64,000 nt of DNA from Mucilaginibacter inviolabilis (GTDB taxonomy: Bacteria > Bacteroidota > Bacteroidia > Sphingobacteriales > Sphingobacteriaceae), in NCBI RefSeq assembly GCF_011089895.1, contig NZ_JAANAT010000001.1, positions 2,914,001 through 2,978,000 on the forward strand. Reading direction: 5' to 3'. The position numbers were made by a program, and so were the translations under genes. Every line of letters starts with the position of its first letter. Positions within the stretch are counted from its first letter, which is position 1. The notes below the pieces were generated by a model. It saw only the letters and a list, made by a program, of their open reading frames with translations, ran no database searches and was not told the origin of the DNA. Below are positions 28,986 through 37,557 of the stretch, one piece after another.

Positions 28986-29067
28986 TAGGTATTCGATTAA
29001 CAATGTAATCCAGCTAAACGCGTATTCCCGGTTAATGGTTACATTGTTAATCGACTTTTTAAATCCA

Positions 29068-31233
29068 TCAGCGTTTCAGCTCATACTTGGCTGGCGCGTC
29101 TTTGGCTATTTTAAATATAGTAGCACCCAATGGTGGAAGGGTAATTACAATAGAATTATCTTTTCCATGCCACTTTATAGTTTCGGCGGTTACTTCGTGT
29201 CCATTGGTCAAACCGCTGCCCCAAAACTTTTTAGCATCTGAGTTGAATATCTCAACCCATTGTCCGCCTTTGGGTACACCTATACGATAATTATGGCGTG
29301 GTACAGGTGTCATGTTCAGGATGATCATCAGGTCGTCTTTTTCATGATGGCCCATGCGTCTGTAAACTAATACCGAATCATTGGCATTGCCCCCATCTAC
29401 CCATTCAAAGCCACTAAAGTCAAAAGCTTTCTGATAAAGTGCCGGTTCATCACGATACAAATGATTCAGTGTCTTCACCGTTTCGCTCATGCCCTGGTGG
29501 TTTGCATACTCCAAAACATGCCATTGTAGCGACTGGGCAAAATTCCACTCATCGCCCTGACCAAATTCGGCACCCATAAACAGCAATTTGGTGCCTGGGT
29601 GCGTAAACATATAACTGTACATTAAACGCAGATTGGCAAATTGCTGCCATTCATCGCCAGGCATTTTGCGTAACATGGAGCCTTTGCCATATACTACCTC
29701 ATCATGCGAAAAGGGCAGCATAAAGTTCTCGGTAAAAGCATATATAGTACTAAAGGTAATTTCGTTATGGTGATATTTTCGATTGATCGGATCCTCTTTA
29801 AAGTAACCTATGGTATCGTGCATCCAGCCCATCATCCATTTCATACCAAAGCCCAGTCCACCCAAATAAACCGGGCGACTAACACCGGTAAACGAAGTAG
29901 ATTCTTCGGCGATGGTTTGCACCGATGGGAAATGACTGTAAACTGCCTCGTTGAACTCCTTCAAGAAAGATATAGCTTCCAGGTTTTCGTTCCCACCGTA
30001 AATATTAGGTTCCCACTCACCATGTTTACGGGAATAATCCAGATAAAGCATGGAAGCTACCGCATCTACACGCAAACCATCGGCATGATATCTATCCAGC
30101 CAGAAGAGCGCGTTACTGATCAGGAATGCCCTTACCTCGTTGCGGCCATAATTAAATATGTACGATTTCCAATCCGGATGAAAGCCTTTACGGTTATCGG
30201 CATGTTCATATAGATGCGTACCATCAAACTTGTACAGGGCATGCGCATCGCCAGGGAAGTGTGAAGGCACCCAATCCAGTATCACACCAATTCCGGCCTT
30301 GTGAAATTCTTCAACCAGATACATTAAACCCTTAGGGTCGCCATAGCGCGATGCAGCGGCAAAATACCCGCTGATCTGGTATCCCCAGCTCGGGTAAAAC
30401 GGCGATTCCATAATGGGCATCAGCTCTACATGGGTAAAGCCCATTTCTTTGACGTAAGGTACCAGCTTATCGGCCAGTTGGGTATAGGTCAAAAACTCAT
30501 CCGGACTCTCTAAACTGCGCGCCCATGAACCCGGATGTACTTCATAAACACTATATGGTTTATCCAGGCCATTATGTTCGTGCCGGTTGGCCATCCACTC
30601 AGCATCTTTCCATTCATAGTAGGTATCGGCAACTATGGAGGCTGTACTTGGCGGTACTTCCCACCTGAGTGCAAAAGGGTCGGCCTTTTCCAGGTTTTCG
30701 CCGGTTGATGATTTGATATAATATTTATAGGTTTCGCCCACACCCACATTCGGGATAAAACCCTCCCAGATACCCGAGGAATCCCAGCGGGCATTTAGAC
30801 TGTGCGAACCGCGGTTCCAGCCGTTAAAATTGGCTATAACCGATACATACTGTGCATTTGGCGCCCAAACAGAAAAATAGGTTCCGATAACTCCATTAAA
30901 TTCCACCACATGCGAACCAAACTTTTCATACAGTTTATAATGTTTGCCCGATTTAAATAAACTGATATCAAAATCGGTAAAACGGCTGTAGGGTTCTACA
31001 GCATTCTGCATTACATGTATCTGAGGCACGGATGGCTTTGCTTTGGCCGTCTTCGTGGCAGGCTTTGCCGTTTTGGAAGCTGCTGTTTTTGGTTTTGGAG
31101 CAGCTTTTTTAGCTGTTGCGGGTTTCACTTCCGGTGTAACTACCTTTTTATCAGCCGATTTTGCGACTTTCTTCTCTTTTGCAGGTTTAGCTTCCGGTAA
31201 CGGGGTTTCGGTTTTCTTTGTTTGTTTGGCCAT
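29068..31233 (-). CDS. glgB: 1,4-alpha-glucan branching enzyme with Lys/Ala/Pro-rich N-terminal extension
   Basis: A 721-residue GH13 branching enzyme that forms alpha-1,6 branches in glycogen. Residues 1-70 are an unusual low-complexity extension of Lys, Ala, Pro and Thr (KPATAKKAAPKPKTAASKTA). A CBM48 domain follows (about 95-190, GVIGTYFSVWAPNAQYVSVI), then the catalytic barrel with ILDWVPSHFP, GLRVDAVASMLY (nucleophile Asp390), TIAEES (acid/base Glu) and LPFSHDEVVYGKGS. The length without the extension matches the family. It has no signal peptide, so it is cytoplasmic. It is the last gene of the minus-strand alpha-glucan group. No glgA or glgC is in the window. Confidence 0.95.
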   Translation of the reverse strand: MAKQTKKTETPLPEAKPAKEKKVAKSADKKVVTPEVKPATAKKAAPKPKTAASKTAKPATKTAKAKPSVPQIHVMQNAVEPYSRFTDFDISLFKSGKHYKLYEKFGSHVVEFNGVIGTYFSVWAPNAQYVSVIANFNGWNRGSHSLNARWDSSGIWEGFIPNVGVGETYKYYIKSSTGENLEKADPFALRWEVPPSTASIVADTYYEWKDAEWMANRHEHNGLDKPYSVYEVHPGSWARSLESPDEFLTYTQLADKLVPYVKEMGFTHVELMPIMESPFYPSWGYQISGYFAAASRYGDPKGLMYLVEEFHKAGIGVILDWVPSHFPGDAHALYKFDGTHLYEHADNRKGFHPDWKSYIFNYGRNEVRAFLISNALFWLDRYHADGLRVDAVASMLYLDYSRKHGEWEPNIYGGNENLEAISFLKEFNEAVYSHFPSVQTIAEESTSFTGVSRPVYLGGLGFGMKWMMGWMHDTIGYFKEDPINRKYHHNEITFSTIYAFTENFMLPFSHDEVVYGKGSMLRKMPGDEWQQFANLRLMYSYMFTHPGTKLLFMGAEFGQGDEWNFAQSLQWHVLEYANHQGMSETVKTLNHLYRDEPALYQKAFDFSGFEWVDGGNANDSVLVYRRMGHHEKDDLMIILNMTPVPRHNYRIGVPKGGQWVEIFNSDAKKFWGSGLTNGHEVTAETIKWHGKDNSIVITLPPLGATIFKIAKDAPAKYELKR

Positions 31234-31397
31234 GATATAAGAACCTGTTAAGGCATGTTAGAATAACCCAATGTACGGGAATGGTTTGGTTTATATACTA
31301 TCAAATATAACAGGATTTACAAGATTTTGATTTGATTTAAAAGATTATACTTTGGGCAATTATTTTTGTTGCCACCTCCTATTCATTCATGGGCTGA

Positions 31398-31680
31398 AAA
31401 ACTTTTTAAACCCCGAATTTTAACACTTTTCTGCTCAAAAACGGGGTAAAAACCTTCGAAAATTCATTCAAAACCATCCATTTTAACACTTTTTAACAAA
31501 TTTCAGCCCGTTTTTTAGCAGTTTTAAAAACTTTAAAAAGTATTAATTTATTGATTGTCAAATAACTACATACCAAACGATCTATTTTTGACCTTGTTTT
31601 GTCTTTAACAAAACAGCCCGGTTCTCCTTTTTGCGGGAGAACCGGGCTGGTATTTGTATAAAGATACGAAAAATAATCGG
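31398..31680 (-). other. Conserved non-coding module, copy 2, upstream of glgB
   Basis: Read on the minus strand, this segment repeats the order of the module at 7.6 kb: ATTTTTCGTATCTTTA (about 31675-31660), a GC-rich hairpin (31648-31615) followed by GTTTTG, AATTAATACTTTTTAAA, and a 44-base block (31503-31460) with TTTGTTAAAAAGTGTTAAA and ATGGTTTTGAATGAATTT. The hairpin stems have different sequences in the two copies but the same position. glgB starts about 165 bases beyond. On the plus strand TATTTTTG (31583-31590) also fits a -7 box, so transcription from either side is possible. Confidence 0.6.
31615..31648 (-). terminator. GC-rich hairpin upstream of glgB
   Basis: The arms AGCCCGGTTCTCC and GGAGAACCGGGCT pair perfectly over 13 bases with an 8-base loop. 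On the minus strand it is followed by GTTTTGTT, as a weak terminator. No complete gene lies just upstream on that strand, so it may end a short RNA or act as an attenuator before glgB. Confidence 0.6.
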
Positions 31681-31757
31681 GAGTTGGAAGGCTTTAGTCT
31701 GAAGCCTACCGGCATAATAGGCCGAGGAATTAAAAGCAGCATTTGAATAAATACTCC

Positions 31758-31792
31758 TGACATACTGTTGTCATCAGGCATACTTACGTTTG
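31758..31792 (+). promoter_or_regulatory. Promoter and possible operator of the VOC gene
   Basis: TACGTTTG at 31785-31792 matches the Bacteroidota -7 consensus TAnnTTTG and lies 29 bases before the VOC start. Just upstream, TGACA and TGTCA (31758-31773) form a dyad with a 6-base spacer, extended by CCTGA/TCAGG. The dyad overlaps where the -33 region should be, so a repressor or activator site is plausible. Confidence 0.55.
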
Positions 31793-31821
31793 CGTGTAAA
31801 TAACAATCAAATAATAACAGT

Positions 31822-32217
31822 ATGAAATTATCATCATTAAGAATTATCACCAACGAAATAAAAAACCTGGTACCGTTTTATGAAAAAATTACTGGTTTGC
31901 CCGCCAAATGGTATACGGACGACTTTGCAGAAATAACTACAGACGGTAGCAATTTAGCTATTGCCAGTACCCGTACATTAAGCTTATTCGGAAACAACTT
32001 TGCCGAAGCTGCCAGTAACAAAAGCGTGATTATAGAATTTCGCGTAGCAGATGTTGATGATCAATATGCTAAAATTAAAGATTTCTTGAATGATGTTATT
32101 CAAGAACCCACCACAATGCCCTGGGGTAACCGCTCTTTATTATTTCGCGACCCGGAGGGGAATTTGGTTAACTTTTTTACACCTGTTTCTGCTGAAGCTG
32201 CTGAACGATTCAATTAA
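31822..32217 (+). CDS. VOC-family (glyoxalase-like) protein
   Basis: A 131-residue cytoplasmic protein of the vicinal oxygen chelate fold. MKLSSLRIITNEIKNLVPFYEKITGL is the usual first beta-alpha-beta unit; the second unit is KSVIIEFRVADVDDQYAKIKDF and ends with WGNRSLLFRDPEGNLVNFFTP, the FRDPEGN motif of glyoxalase/bleomycin-resistance relatives. The substrate is unknown. It has its own promoter with a dyad upstream. A second, different VOC gene lies at 44058. Confidence 0.85.
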   Translation: MKLSSLRIITNEIKNLVPFYEKITGLPAKWYTDDFAEITTDGSNLAIASTRTLSLFGNNFAEAASNKSVIIEFRVADVDDQYAKIKDFLNDVIQEPTTMPWGNRSLLFRDPEGNLVNFFTPVSAEAAERFN

Positions 32218-32236
32218 GTTATAGGATTCTTTCGGT

Positions 32237-32314
32237 GCCGTTGTTGGTGTTGTCACCAACAACTTATTATCGTCGACCAGGCAGTAGAATGTTGGTGACA
32301 ACACCAACATTGGC
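32237..32314. repeat. GTTGGTG-type inverted repeat
   Basis: The arms GTTGGTGTTGTCACCAAC (from 32243) and GTTGGTGACAACACCAAC (32291-32308) are inverted copies, and each is itself a small hairpin (GTTGGTG/CACCAAC). The pairing extends outward into GCC/GGC with two mismatches. A 30-base spacer lies between. It begins about 20 bases after the VOC stop codon. Confidence 0.8.
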
Positions 32315-32332
32315 GAAGGCACTTTCTTCACA

Positions 32333-32486
32333 CGTCATTGCGAGCTACGAAGCAATCTCTACATAAGCAGGTTAACCATAAAGATTTACTCTGTATAGTT
32401 TAGAGATTATTAATGTTCTGTTTGTTTTTTTTATAGGTATTAATGAGCTCCCTCCGGTCGGTTGTCTTCGTACCTCGCAATGACGC
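32333..32486. repeat. CATTGCGAG-type palindromic repeat, long-spacer copy
   Basis: The ends CGTCATTGCGAG (32333) and CTCGCAATGACG (to 32486) are perfectly inverted. The inner arm CTACGAAGCAATC has a weaker partner, and the spacer is longer than in the copies at 23.9 and 35.5 kb. Together with the GTTGGTG repeat it fills the gap between the VOC and GH31 genes. Confidence 0.8.
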
Positions 32487-32511
32487 GCGGGAAGGACAAA
32501 GGTAGCCACAT

Positions 32512-32545
32512 AACTAAAAAGGCCCCTAACGGGGCCTTTTTAGTT
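32512..32545 (-). terminator. Terminator of the GH31 gene, overlapping its stop codon
   Basis: AACTAAAAAGGCCCC and GGGGCCTTTTTAGTT pair perfectly over 15 bases around TAAC. The right arm overlaps the GH31 stop codon (32544-32546). On the minus strand the stem ends in CCTTTTTAGTTA. Confidence 0.9.
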
Positions 32546-35021
32546 ATTTTAAAATTTCGATGTGTTTGAAATTCTTACTGAACTTAAACTCTACCGTGCC
32601 ATCGGCGTTGATCACGAAATCGTTGACCACTTTGCCATCGGCCAGTATTTTGCCCGGTTTAAATGGTAGTCCGATAATATTGAGATGGTAACCTTCATAG
32701 CGCGGGGTGTACAGGCCTTCCATGCTCTGATGAATGGTCATCTCGCGGGAATTGCCGTTTACCACAAACTTTTTCTCGAGGTAAATATCCTGCTCGTAGG
32801 CAAAGGTTTCGCCGTAATCTTCAAACAGGAAAGAGTTCACTTCATAGTCCGAGTAGTAGATATTTTGTTTCACCTCTTCTATCTCATGCTCGCCTACATA
32901 TTGCATTACCGGATATTCGGGTATTACCGAGCCGGCTTTTACAAACAGCGGCATAGTTTCCAAAGGAGTTTCTACACTTACTTCTTTACCGCCTTCTACT
33001 ATCTCATGCGTCCAGAAGTTAAACCATTTGCCTTTAGGCAGATATACATTACGCTTAGTTTGACCTGGCTCCATTACCGGACAAACCAATATCTTATCGC
33101 CATAAGTAAACTCATCCTGGCGGAAGTGATTCAGTTTCACATCCTGCTCATGCATTACTATCGGTCTCAATATCGGGAAGCCATAACGGTGATGCTCCCA
33201 GAAGGTGGAGTAAAAGTAAGGCATCAGTTTATAGCGCAGTTCGATAAACTTACGGTTGATGGCCGTAAACGGTTCGCCAAAGCTCCAGGGCTCACGCTCC
33301 TTGGTATCCCCTGCCGAATGCGCGCGCATAAATGGTGAAAATGTACCCATCTGGATCCAGCGGGTAAACAATTCTCCATCGGGTTCACCGCTAAAGCCGC
33401 CAATATCGGTACCGCAGAACGGTATACCCGATACAGAAAGACGCTGGCATTGGATATTACCTAATTTCAAATGCTCCCAGGAAGCCACATTATCACCAGT
33501 CCAAACGGATGAAAAACGTTGTACGCCTGAGTAACCCGCCCTGGTAATGGTAAAAGGGCGCTTATTTTTCATGATGTTACGCAAACCCTCATAAGTGGAG
33601 CGTACCATTTGCATACCATATACGTTATGTGCCTTACGGTGCGATCCGCGGAAACCATCGTACTGGTGGCGTACATCATCGGGGAAAGTACCGGCGCCAA
33701 ATACGGCGGGCTCATTCATATCGTTCCAAACACCGGCTACACCCATTTGCACCAGCTCGTCAAACAAACCGCCCCACCAGGTACGTACCTCAGGGTTGGT
33801 AAAATCCGGGAACTGGCAGCGGCCCGGCCAAACATGGCCCTCCATAAAGTAATCGTCGCTACGGCGGCAAAAATATCTTTTCTCCTTACCTTCTTTAAAC
33901 ACAGCGTAATTATCGTCGACCCGTATGCCCGGGTCAATGATCACCACGGTTTTAAACCCATCGGCGGCCAGTTCGCTGATCATTTTTTTAGGATCAGGGA
34001 AATATTTGCGGTTCCAGGTAAAACAGCGGTAGCCATCCATATAATCAATATCCAGGTAGATACCATCGCAAGGGATCTTATTATCACGGAAACCACGAGT
34101 GATCTTTTTCACCTTAGCCTCCGGATAATAGCTCCAGCGGCATTGGTGATAGCCCAGTGCCCAAAGCGGTGGCATAGGATGGGTTCCGGTTAATATATGG
34201 TAGCTTTTTACCACATCCATCATATGCGGCCCATGGATATAGTAGTATTGCAGTTCGCCACCATCGGCCCAGAAACTGGTTTTGGTAGTATCTTCACCGC
34301 CAAAGTCAAACTGTGCCTTAAAGGTATTATCGAAGAAAATACCGTGTGCTATACCTTCGTTTACACTGATGTAAAAAGGGATGCTGCGGTACAGCGGGTC
34401 CTGGTTCCACTGAAACGAATAAGCGTCTGTGTTCCAGTTTTTTAAACGTTTGCCGCGCAGGTTAAATTCGGTTGGTTTATCGCCCAGGCCAAAAAAGCTT
34501 TCGTCGGGATGGCAGGTTTTGGTGCAAAACACGTAGTAGCCGCCAAACTTTACATTCTCTTCCCAGTGCATGGGCACCGCATCGGTACTGGTTACGTGGT
34601 TTTTACTATCAGAAAATGATATAAAAAAGTCCTTTTTACGGATATGACAGTTTATCGATTTAGTGGCTACCCGAAATTCCATCTCATCTTCAAACAAGGT
34701 AAACTCGGCGGCTTTATGTTCCAGTTTGGGAACCGCGTAGGAAAAATCTTCCAGAAAAACTCCATGCGGCGCTAATCGTACCCGGATAATCTCGTCGGTC
34801 ACTACAATCACTTCCACCTTCGCATCGCCATCGGTAAAGTAGAATTTATTCCCCAGCTGATCTGCATGATTAGGAATACCCAGGTACTTTTTGATGATGG
34901 GCTTTATCGCATCGGCCGGGTTATTGAGGTGGTGAAATTCCTCATCCTCTTCTTCAAGTATGTGCTCTGCTTCAACTAATTTACGAGGTATCAGCTCCTC
35001 ATTTGGTATATTACTTTCCAT
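32544..35021 (-). CDS. GH31 alpha-glucosidase
   Basis: An 825-residue glycoside hydrolase of family 31 that removes alpha-linked glucose from the non-reducing end of maltose-type sugars. Residues about 35-260 form the N-terminal beta-sandwich (PDESFFGLGDKPTEFNLRGK). The barrel carries the nucleophile in GVWNDMNEPAVF (Asp434) and the acid/base region in SSVWTGDNVASWEHL, followed by FCGTDIGGFSGEPDGELFTRW and the FMRAHS motif. It has no signal peptide, so it acts in the cytoplasm, where it would use imported maltodextrin. It is upstream of glgB and downstream of the GH13 and GH65 genes on the same strand. Confidence 0.95.
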   Translation of the reverse strand: MESNIPNEELIPRKLVEAEHILEEEDEEFHHLNNPADAIKPIIKKYLGIPNHADQLGNKFYFTDGDAKVEVIVVTDEIIRVRLAPHGVFLEDFSYAVPKLEHKAAEFTLFEDEMEFRVATKSINCHIRKKDFFISFSDSKNHVTSTDAVPMHWEENVKFGGYYVFCTKTCHPDESFFGLGDKPTEFNLRGKRLKNWNTDAYSFQWNQDPLYRSIPFYISVNEGIAHGIFFDNTFKAQFDFGGEDTTKTSFWADGGELQYYYIHGPHMMDVVKSYHILTGTHPMPPLWALGYHQCRWSYYPEAKVKKITRGFRDNKIPCDGIYLDIDYMDGYRCFTWNRKYFPDPKKMISELAADGFKTVVIIDPGIRVDDNYAVFKEGKEKRYFCRRSDDYFMEGHVWPGRCQFPDFTNPEVRTWWGGLFDELVQMGVAGVWNDMNEPAVFGAGTFPDDVRHQYDGFRGSHRKAHNVYGMQMVRSTYEGLRNIMKNKRPFTITRAGYSGVQRFSSVWTGDNVASWEHLKLGNIQCQRLSVSGIPFCGTDIGGFSGEPDGELFTRWIQMGTFSPFMRAHSAGDTKEREPWSFGEPFTAINRKFIELRYKLMPYFYSTFWEHHRYGFPILRPIVMHEQDVKLNHFRQDEFTYGDKILVCPVMEPGQTKRNVYLPKGKWFNFWTHEIVEGGKEVSVETPLETMPLFVKAGSVIPEYPVMQYVGEHEIEEVKQNIYYSDYEVNSFLFEDYGETFAYEQDIYLEKKFVVNGNSREMTIHQSMEGLYTPRYEGYHLNIIGLPFKPGKILADGKVVNDFVINADGTVEFKFSKNFKHIEILK

Positions 35022-35210
35022 TCAAATCTATTAGAGGTCTGCTACAAATATGTATAAAGTGTACTTACTACGCAATATACGACTATTGAATTAATGAAAA
35101 ATCATTAACCGTGCCATTAAACGCAATTTCTCATAAATTTAATTTAATTTTTATATCGAATTTTTATTGGGCTGGTGGGAAGCAAAGTGAAGATGAATAT
35201 CGTAGAGCGC

Positions 35211-35470
35211 TCAATTGCCGCTGTGGCTGTTACTTTGTCTTGATACAAAGTAACCAAAAATCAAGTCAGCAGAGAGGCTTCTTGCGCACTTGGCCTTTAC
35301 CCTGCAAAGCGGTCAGAACCACGGGCTGCAATTATTTTGCCCCACTTCGTTCCCGCATTCCCCTACGCTTCAGCAAAAACTTGCTATGCCCCACATCCGC
35401 ACAGGCCACCATTGTTCTGCCCGCTTTCGCCCGAAGCTGTTCTGCTGACGGTGGAAATGAAATACAAGCT
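35211..35470. repeat. Dispersed element with GTTACTTTGT/ACAAAGTAAC hairpin
   Basis: The segment begins with a hairpin, GTTACTTTGT (35229-35238) and ACAAAGTAAC (35245-35254), then CAAAAATCAAG and a GC-richer stretch with no gene. I recall the TTTGTCTTGATACAAAGTAAC stretch as common in sphingobacterial genomes; that is memory, not a search. Its outer limits are uncertain. Confidence 0.55.
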
Positions 35471-35485
35471 GGGAAATAAAAAATA

Positions 35486-35575
35486 TGTCATTGCGAGCGT
35501 AGCGTGGCAATCCCCTCACGTTCTCATAGGCAAGAACGCGAGAAGATTGCTTCGTCGTTCCTCCTCGCAATGACA
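35486..35575. repeat. CATTGCGAG-type palindromic repeat
   Basis: The ends TGTCATTGCGAG (35486) and CTCGCAATGACA (to 35575) are inverted, and inner arms GGCAATCCCCTCACG and CGAGAAGATTGC also pair. It is closest in form to the copy at 23940. Confidence 0.85.
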
Positions 35576-35603
35576 TGAAGGAAAATTGGGGAAGTATCGC
35601 CGT

Positions 35604-37307
35604 TTAAAACGCCAGCAACAATCCGCCCGAAGCAGGTATGCTTATACCCACCCCGTTTCTGATATCATCCGTATGGAATTTTACTTCGCTAAGCAAATCA
35701 GTGAACTCTGTTTTGCCGTTTAGATTGAGTTTGCTGAGCAAGTCGTCAGGAAATTTAACAGTCAACCCGCGTTCGGCGCGGTTAAAGTTAGCGATAACCA
35801 GTACACGCTGTTCATCCGTGTAACGTAGATAAATGTATAATAACTGATCGAACCCGGGTTGATGTTCGTTGGTCATCATCAGTTCATAAAAAAGTCCATT
35901 GCTTAGGGCTTCATTATCTTTTACGCTCAGCAGTAATTTTTGATAGAAACTGCGCAGGTTGTTTTGACTTTCGGACAGATTCGCGCCATCAAATGCTCCG
36001 TTATTGAGCCATTTCTGATGTTCGGGTACACAACAGTAATCAAATATAGAGGTACGGCCATCATCGCCACTGAAACCCTGATGACCTAAAGCTGGCTCGC
36101 CCACTTCCTGACCCGAATAGATCATAATCGGACCGGTGTTCATGGTAGCGGTCACAATCATGCCGGGTACGGCCAGCCAGGCGTCGCCGGCAAAATAGTG
36201 GGAGGCGATGCGCTGCTCGTCGTGGTTTTCCATAAAGCGCAGCATGTGCTGGTCGATACCATGACAATGGGTATTCCATACATTGTTGATTTCCCAGGTA
36301 TTGGCGCCGTAATCGTTACGGGTTAGGCGACGGATGGCATCGTACAAACCCACCTTATCGTACAGGTAATCAAAGCCCCCTCTGAAAATATAATCGCCGT
36401 ATTTGTTTTTATCATAGGCTTCGCCGATGAATATGGTACCGGGATAGGCTGCCTTGAGTTTGGGGATAACCCAGGCCCAAAACTCGGTGGGCACCATCTC
36501 TACCATGTCGCAGCGGTACCCGTCTATACCCTTTTTACTCCAAAAATTCAGGATGTCGTAAATTTTGTTCCACAGCGGCGGTATTGGGTCGAAATGACCA
36601 TAACGGCCGTTCATATAGTCGACCCCGTAGTTCAGCTTCATGGTCTCGAACCAATCGTTGATAGACGGCCAGGCACTGAATACATCGTTACCGGTAGCCT
36701 TTGCGGGATTCTCATCAAAATGCCCATCCTTCAGCGGACTGTGGAACTCATCCCCACCGGGATTATAACCCGATGGCACTACAAAAGGCTGACCGGGGAT
36801 ATAATAAAAATCATTGTGTGGATCGAAAGCTTTGCTTTTGTCGTCATCCTGTCCAAAATCACGCACTTCGGTGGGTTTTACATCCGAGGCGTAGGTGCGG
36901 GCCACGTGATTAGGCACCAGATCCATGATTACTTTAAGACCATTGTTATGGGTGCGCTGTATCAAAGCCTCGTATTCGGTCATGCGATTGTTGACATCAA
37001 CAGCCAGATCGGGAGCTATGTCATAATAATCCTTAATGGCATAAGGCGAACCTGCCCTGCCTTTCACAATATCCGGATCGTCATTGGCGATGCCCTGGGC
37101 AGTATAATCGGTCATGGTGGCGTGCTCTATAACGCCGGTGTACCATACATGTGTAAAGCCCATAGCCTTGATTTCCTGCAGGGCTTTGTCGGTAATGTCA
37201 TTTAGTTTACCAACCCCATTTTCTTCGATAGAACCATTGACTTTGTTAAGCGTTTGTGTGTTGCCAAACAGGCGCGGCAGGAGTTGATATATGATGAGTT
37301 TATTCAT
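35604..37307 (-). CDS. GH13 alpha-amylase-family glycosidase
   Basis: A 567-residue GH13 enzyme without a signal peptide, so cytoplasmic. Conserved regions in order: KVIMDLVPNHVAR, GIDGYRCDMVEMVP (nucleophile Asp267), IFIGEAYD (acid/base Glu296) and FMENHDEQR (transition-state Asp). A C-terminal all-beta domain follows from about residue 480. It likely hydrolyses or rearranges short alpha-glucans. It stands between the GH31 and the phosphoglucomutase-GH65 genes on the same strand. A half copy of the AGTATCAAG repeat lies just 7 bases upstream of its start, where its promoter or ribosome site should be. Confidence 0.92.
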   Translation of the reverse strand: MNKLIIYQLLPRLFGNTQTLNKVNGSIEENGVGKLNDITDKALQEIKAMGFTHVWYTGVIEHATMTDYTAQGIANDDPDIVKGRAGSPYAIKDYYDIAPDLAVDVNNRMTEYEALIQRTHNNGLKVIMDLVPNHVARTYASDVKPTEVRDFGQDDDKSKAFDPHNDFYYIPGQPFVVPSGYNPGGDEFHSPLKDGHFDENPAKATGNDVFSAWPSINDWFETMKLNYGVDYMNGRYGHFDPIPPLWNKIYDILNFWSKKGIDGYRCDMVEMVPTEFWAWVIPKLKAAYPGTIFIGEAYDKNKYGDYIFRGGFDYLYDKVGLYDAIRRLTRNDYGANTWEINNVWNTHCHGIDQHMLRFMENHDEQRIASHYFAGDAWLAVPGMIVTATMNTGPIMIYSGQEVGEPALGHQGFSGDDGRTSIFDYCCVPEHQKWLNNGAFDGANLSESQNNLRSFYQKLLLSVKDNEALSNGLFYELMMTNEHQPGFDQLLYIYLRYTDEQRVLVIANFNRAERGLTVKFPDDLLSKLNLNGKTEFTDLLSEVKFHTDDIRNGVGISIPASGGLLLAF

Positions 37308-37313
37308 TCTTTT

Positions 37314-37346
37314 AGTATCAAGTAGCGAGTATCAAGTATCAAGACT
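37314..37346. repeat. Half copy of the AGTATCAAGTAGC repeat family
   Basis: AGTATCAAGTAGCGAGTATC and its continuation to 37346 match one arm of the full elements at 45067, 47657 and 50055. No inverted partner arm follows within the next 200 bases. It sits directly before the GH13 start codon. Confidence 0.75.
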
Positions 37347-37557
37347 TTTTACGGGATTTTGTTTGGAAATGATTATTTATATCTATTGTATTGAATTATT
37401 TCAAAACTATTTTTTGGGCAGAAAAATTATTGCACCAAAATCATAGTTTTTTAATTAAAATTTAACACTTTCAACATACGTTTGCGGTGCATTTAAACAG
37501 GCTTGTCTTCGTTGCTTAATCAAAGGAACAGGCAATCTAATTTTAAGATTCAAGAAG

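Larger units (their letters stand above)
35022..35603. other. 582-base intergenic stretch filled with repeats
   Basis: The gap between the GH31 and GH13 genes contains no credible gene. It holds a Bacteroidota-type dispersed element (about 35211-35470) and a CATTGCGAG palindrome (35486-35575). Open frames here run through repeat sequence and are not called. Confidence 0.6.

Noticed and set aside
31605..31853. Minus-strand frame across the start of the VOC gene.
   Set aside because: It overlaps the VOC promoter and hairpin and has no protein-like pattern.
33609..34193. 194-codon plus-strand frame antisense to the GH31 gene.
   Set aside because: The opposite strand encodes catalytic motifs of GH31 in the same place; this is a shadow frame.
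35111..35479. Frames of 78-122 codons in the gap between GH31 and GH13.
   Set aside because: They run through repeat sequence and end in a palindrome; no signal, domain or ribosome site is seen.
36594..37205. 203-codon plus-strand frame antisense to the GH13 gene.
   Set aside because: The minus strand carries conserved amylase motifs here; this is a shadow frame.
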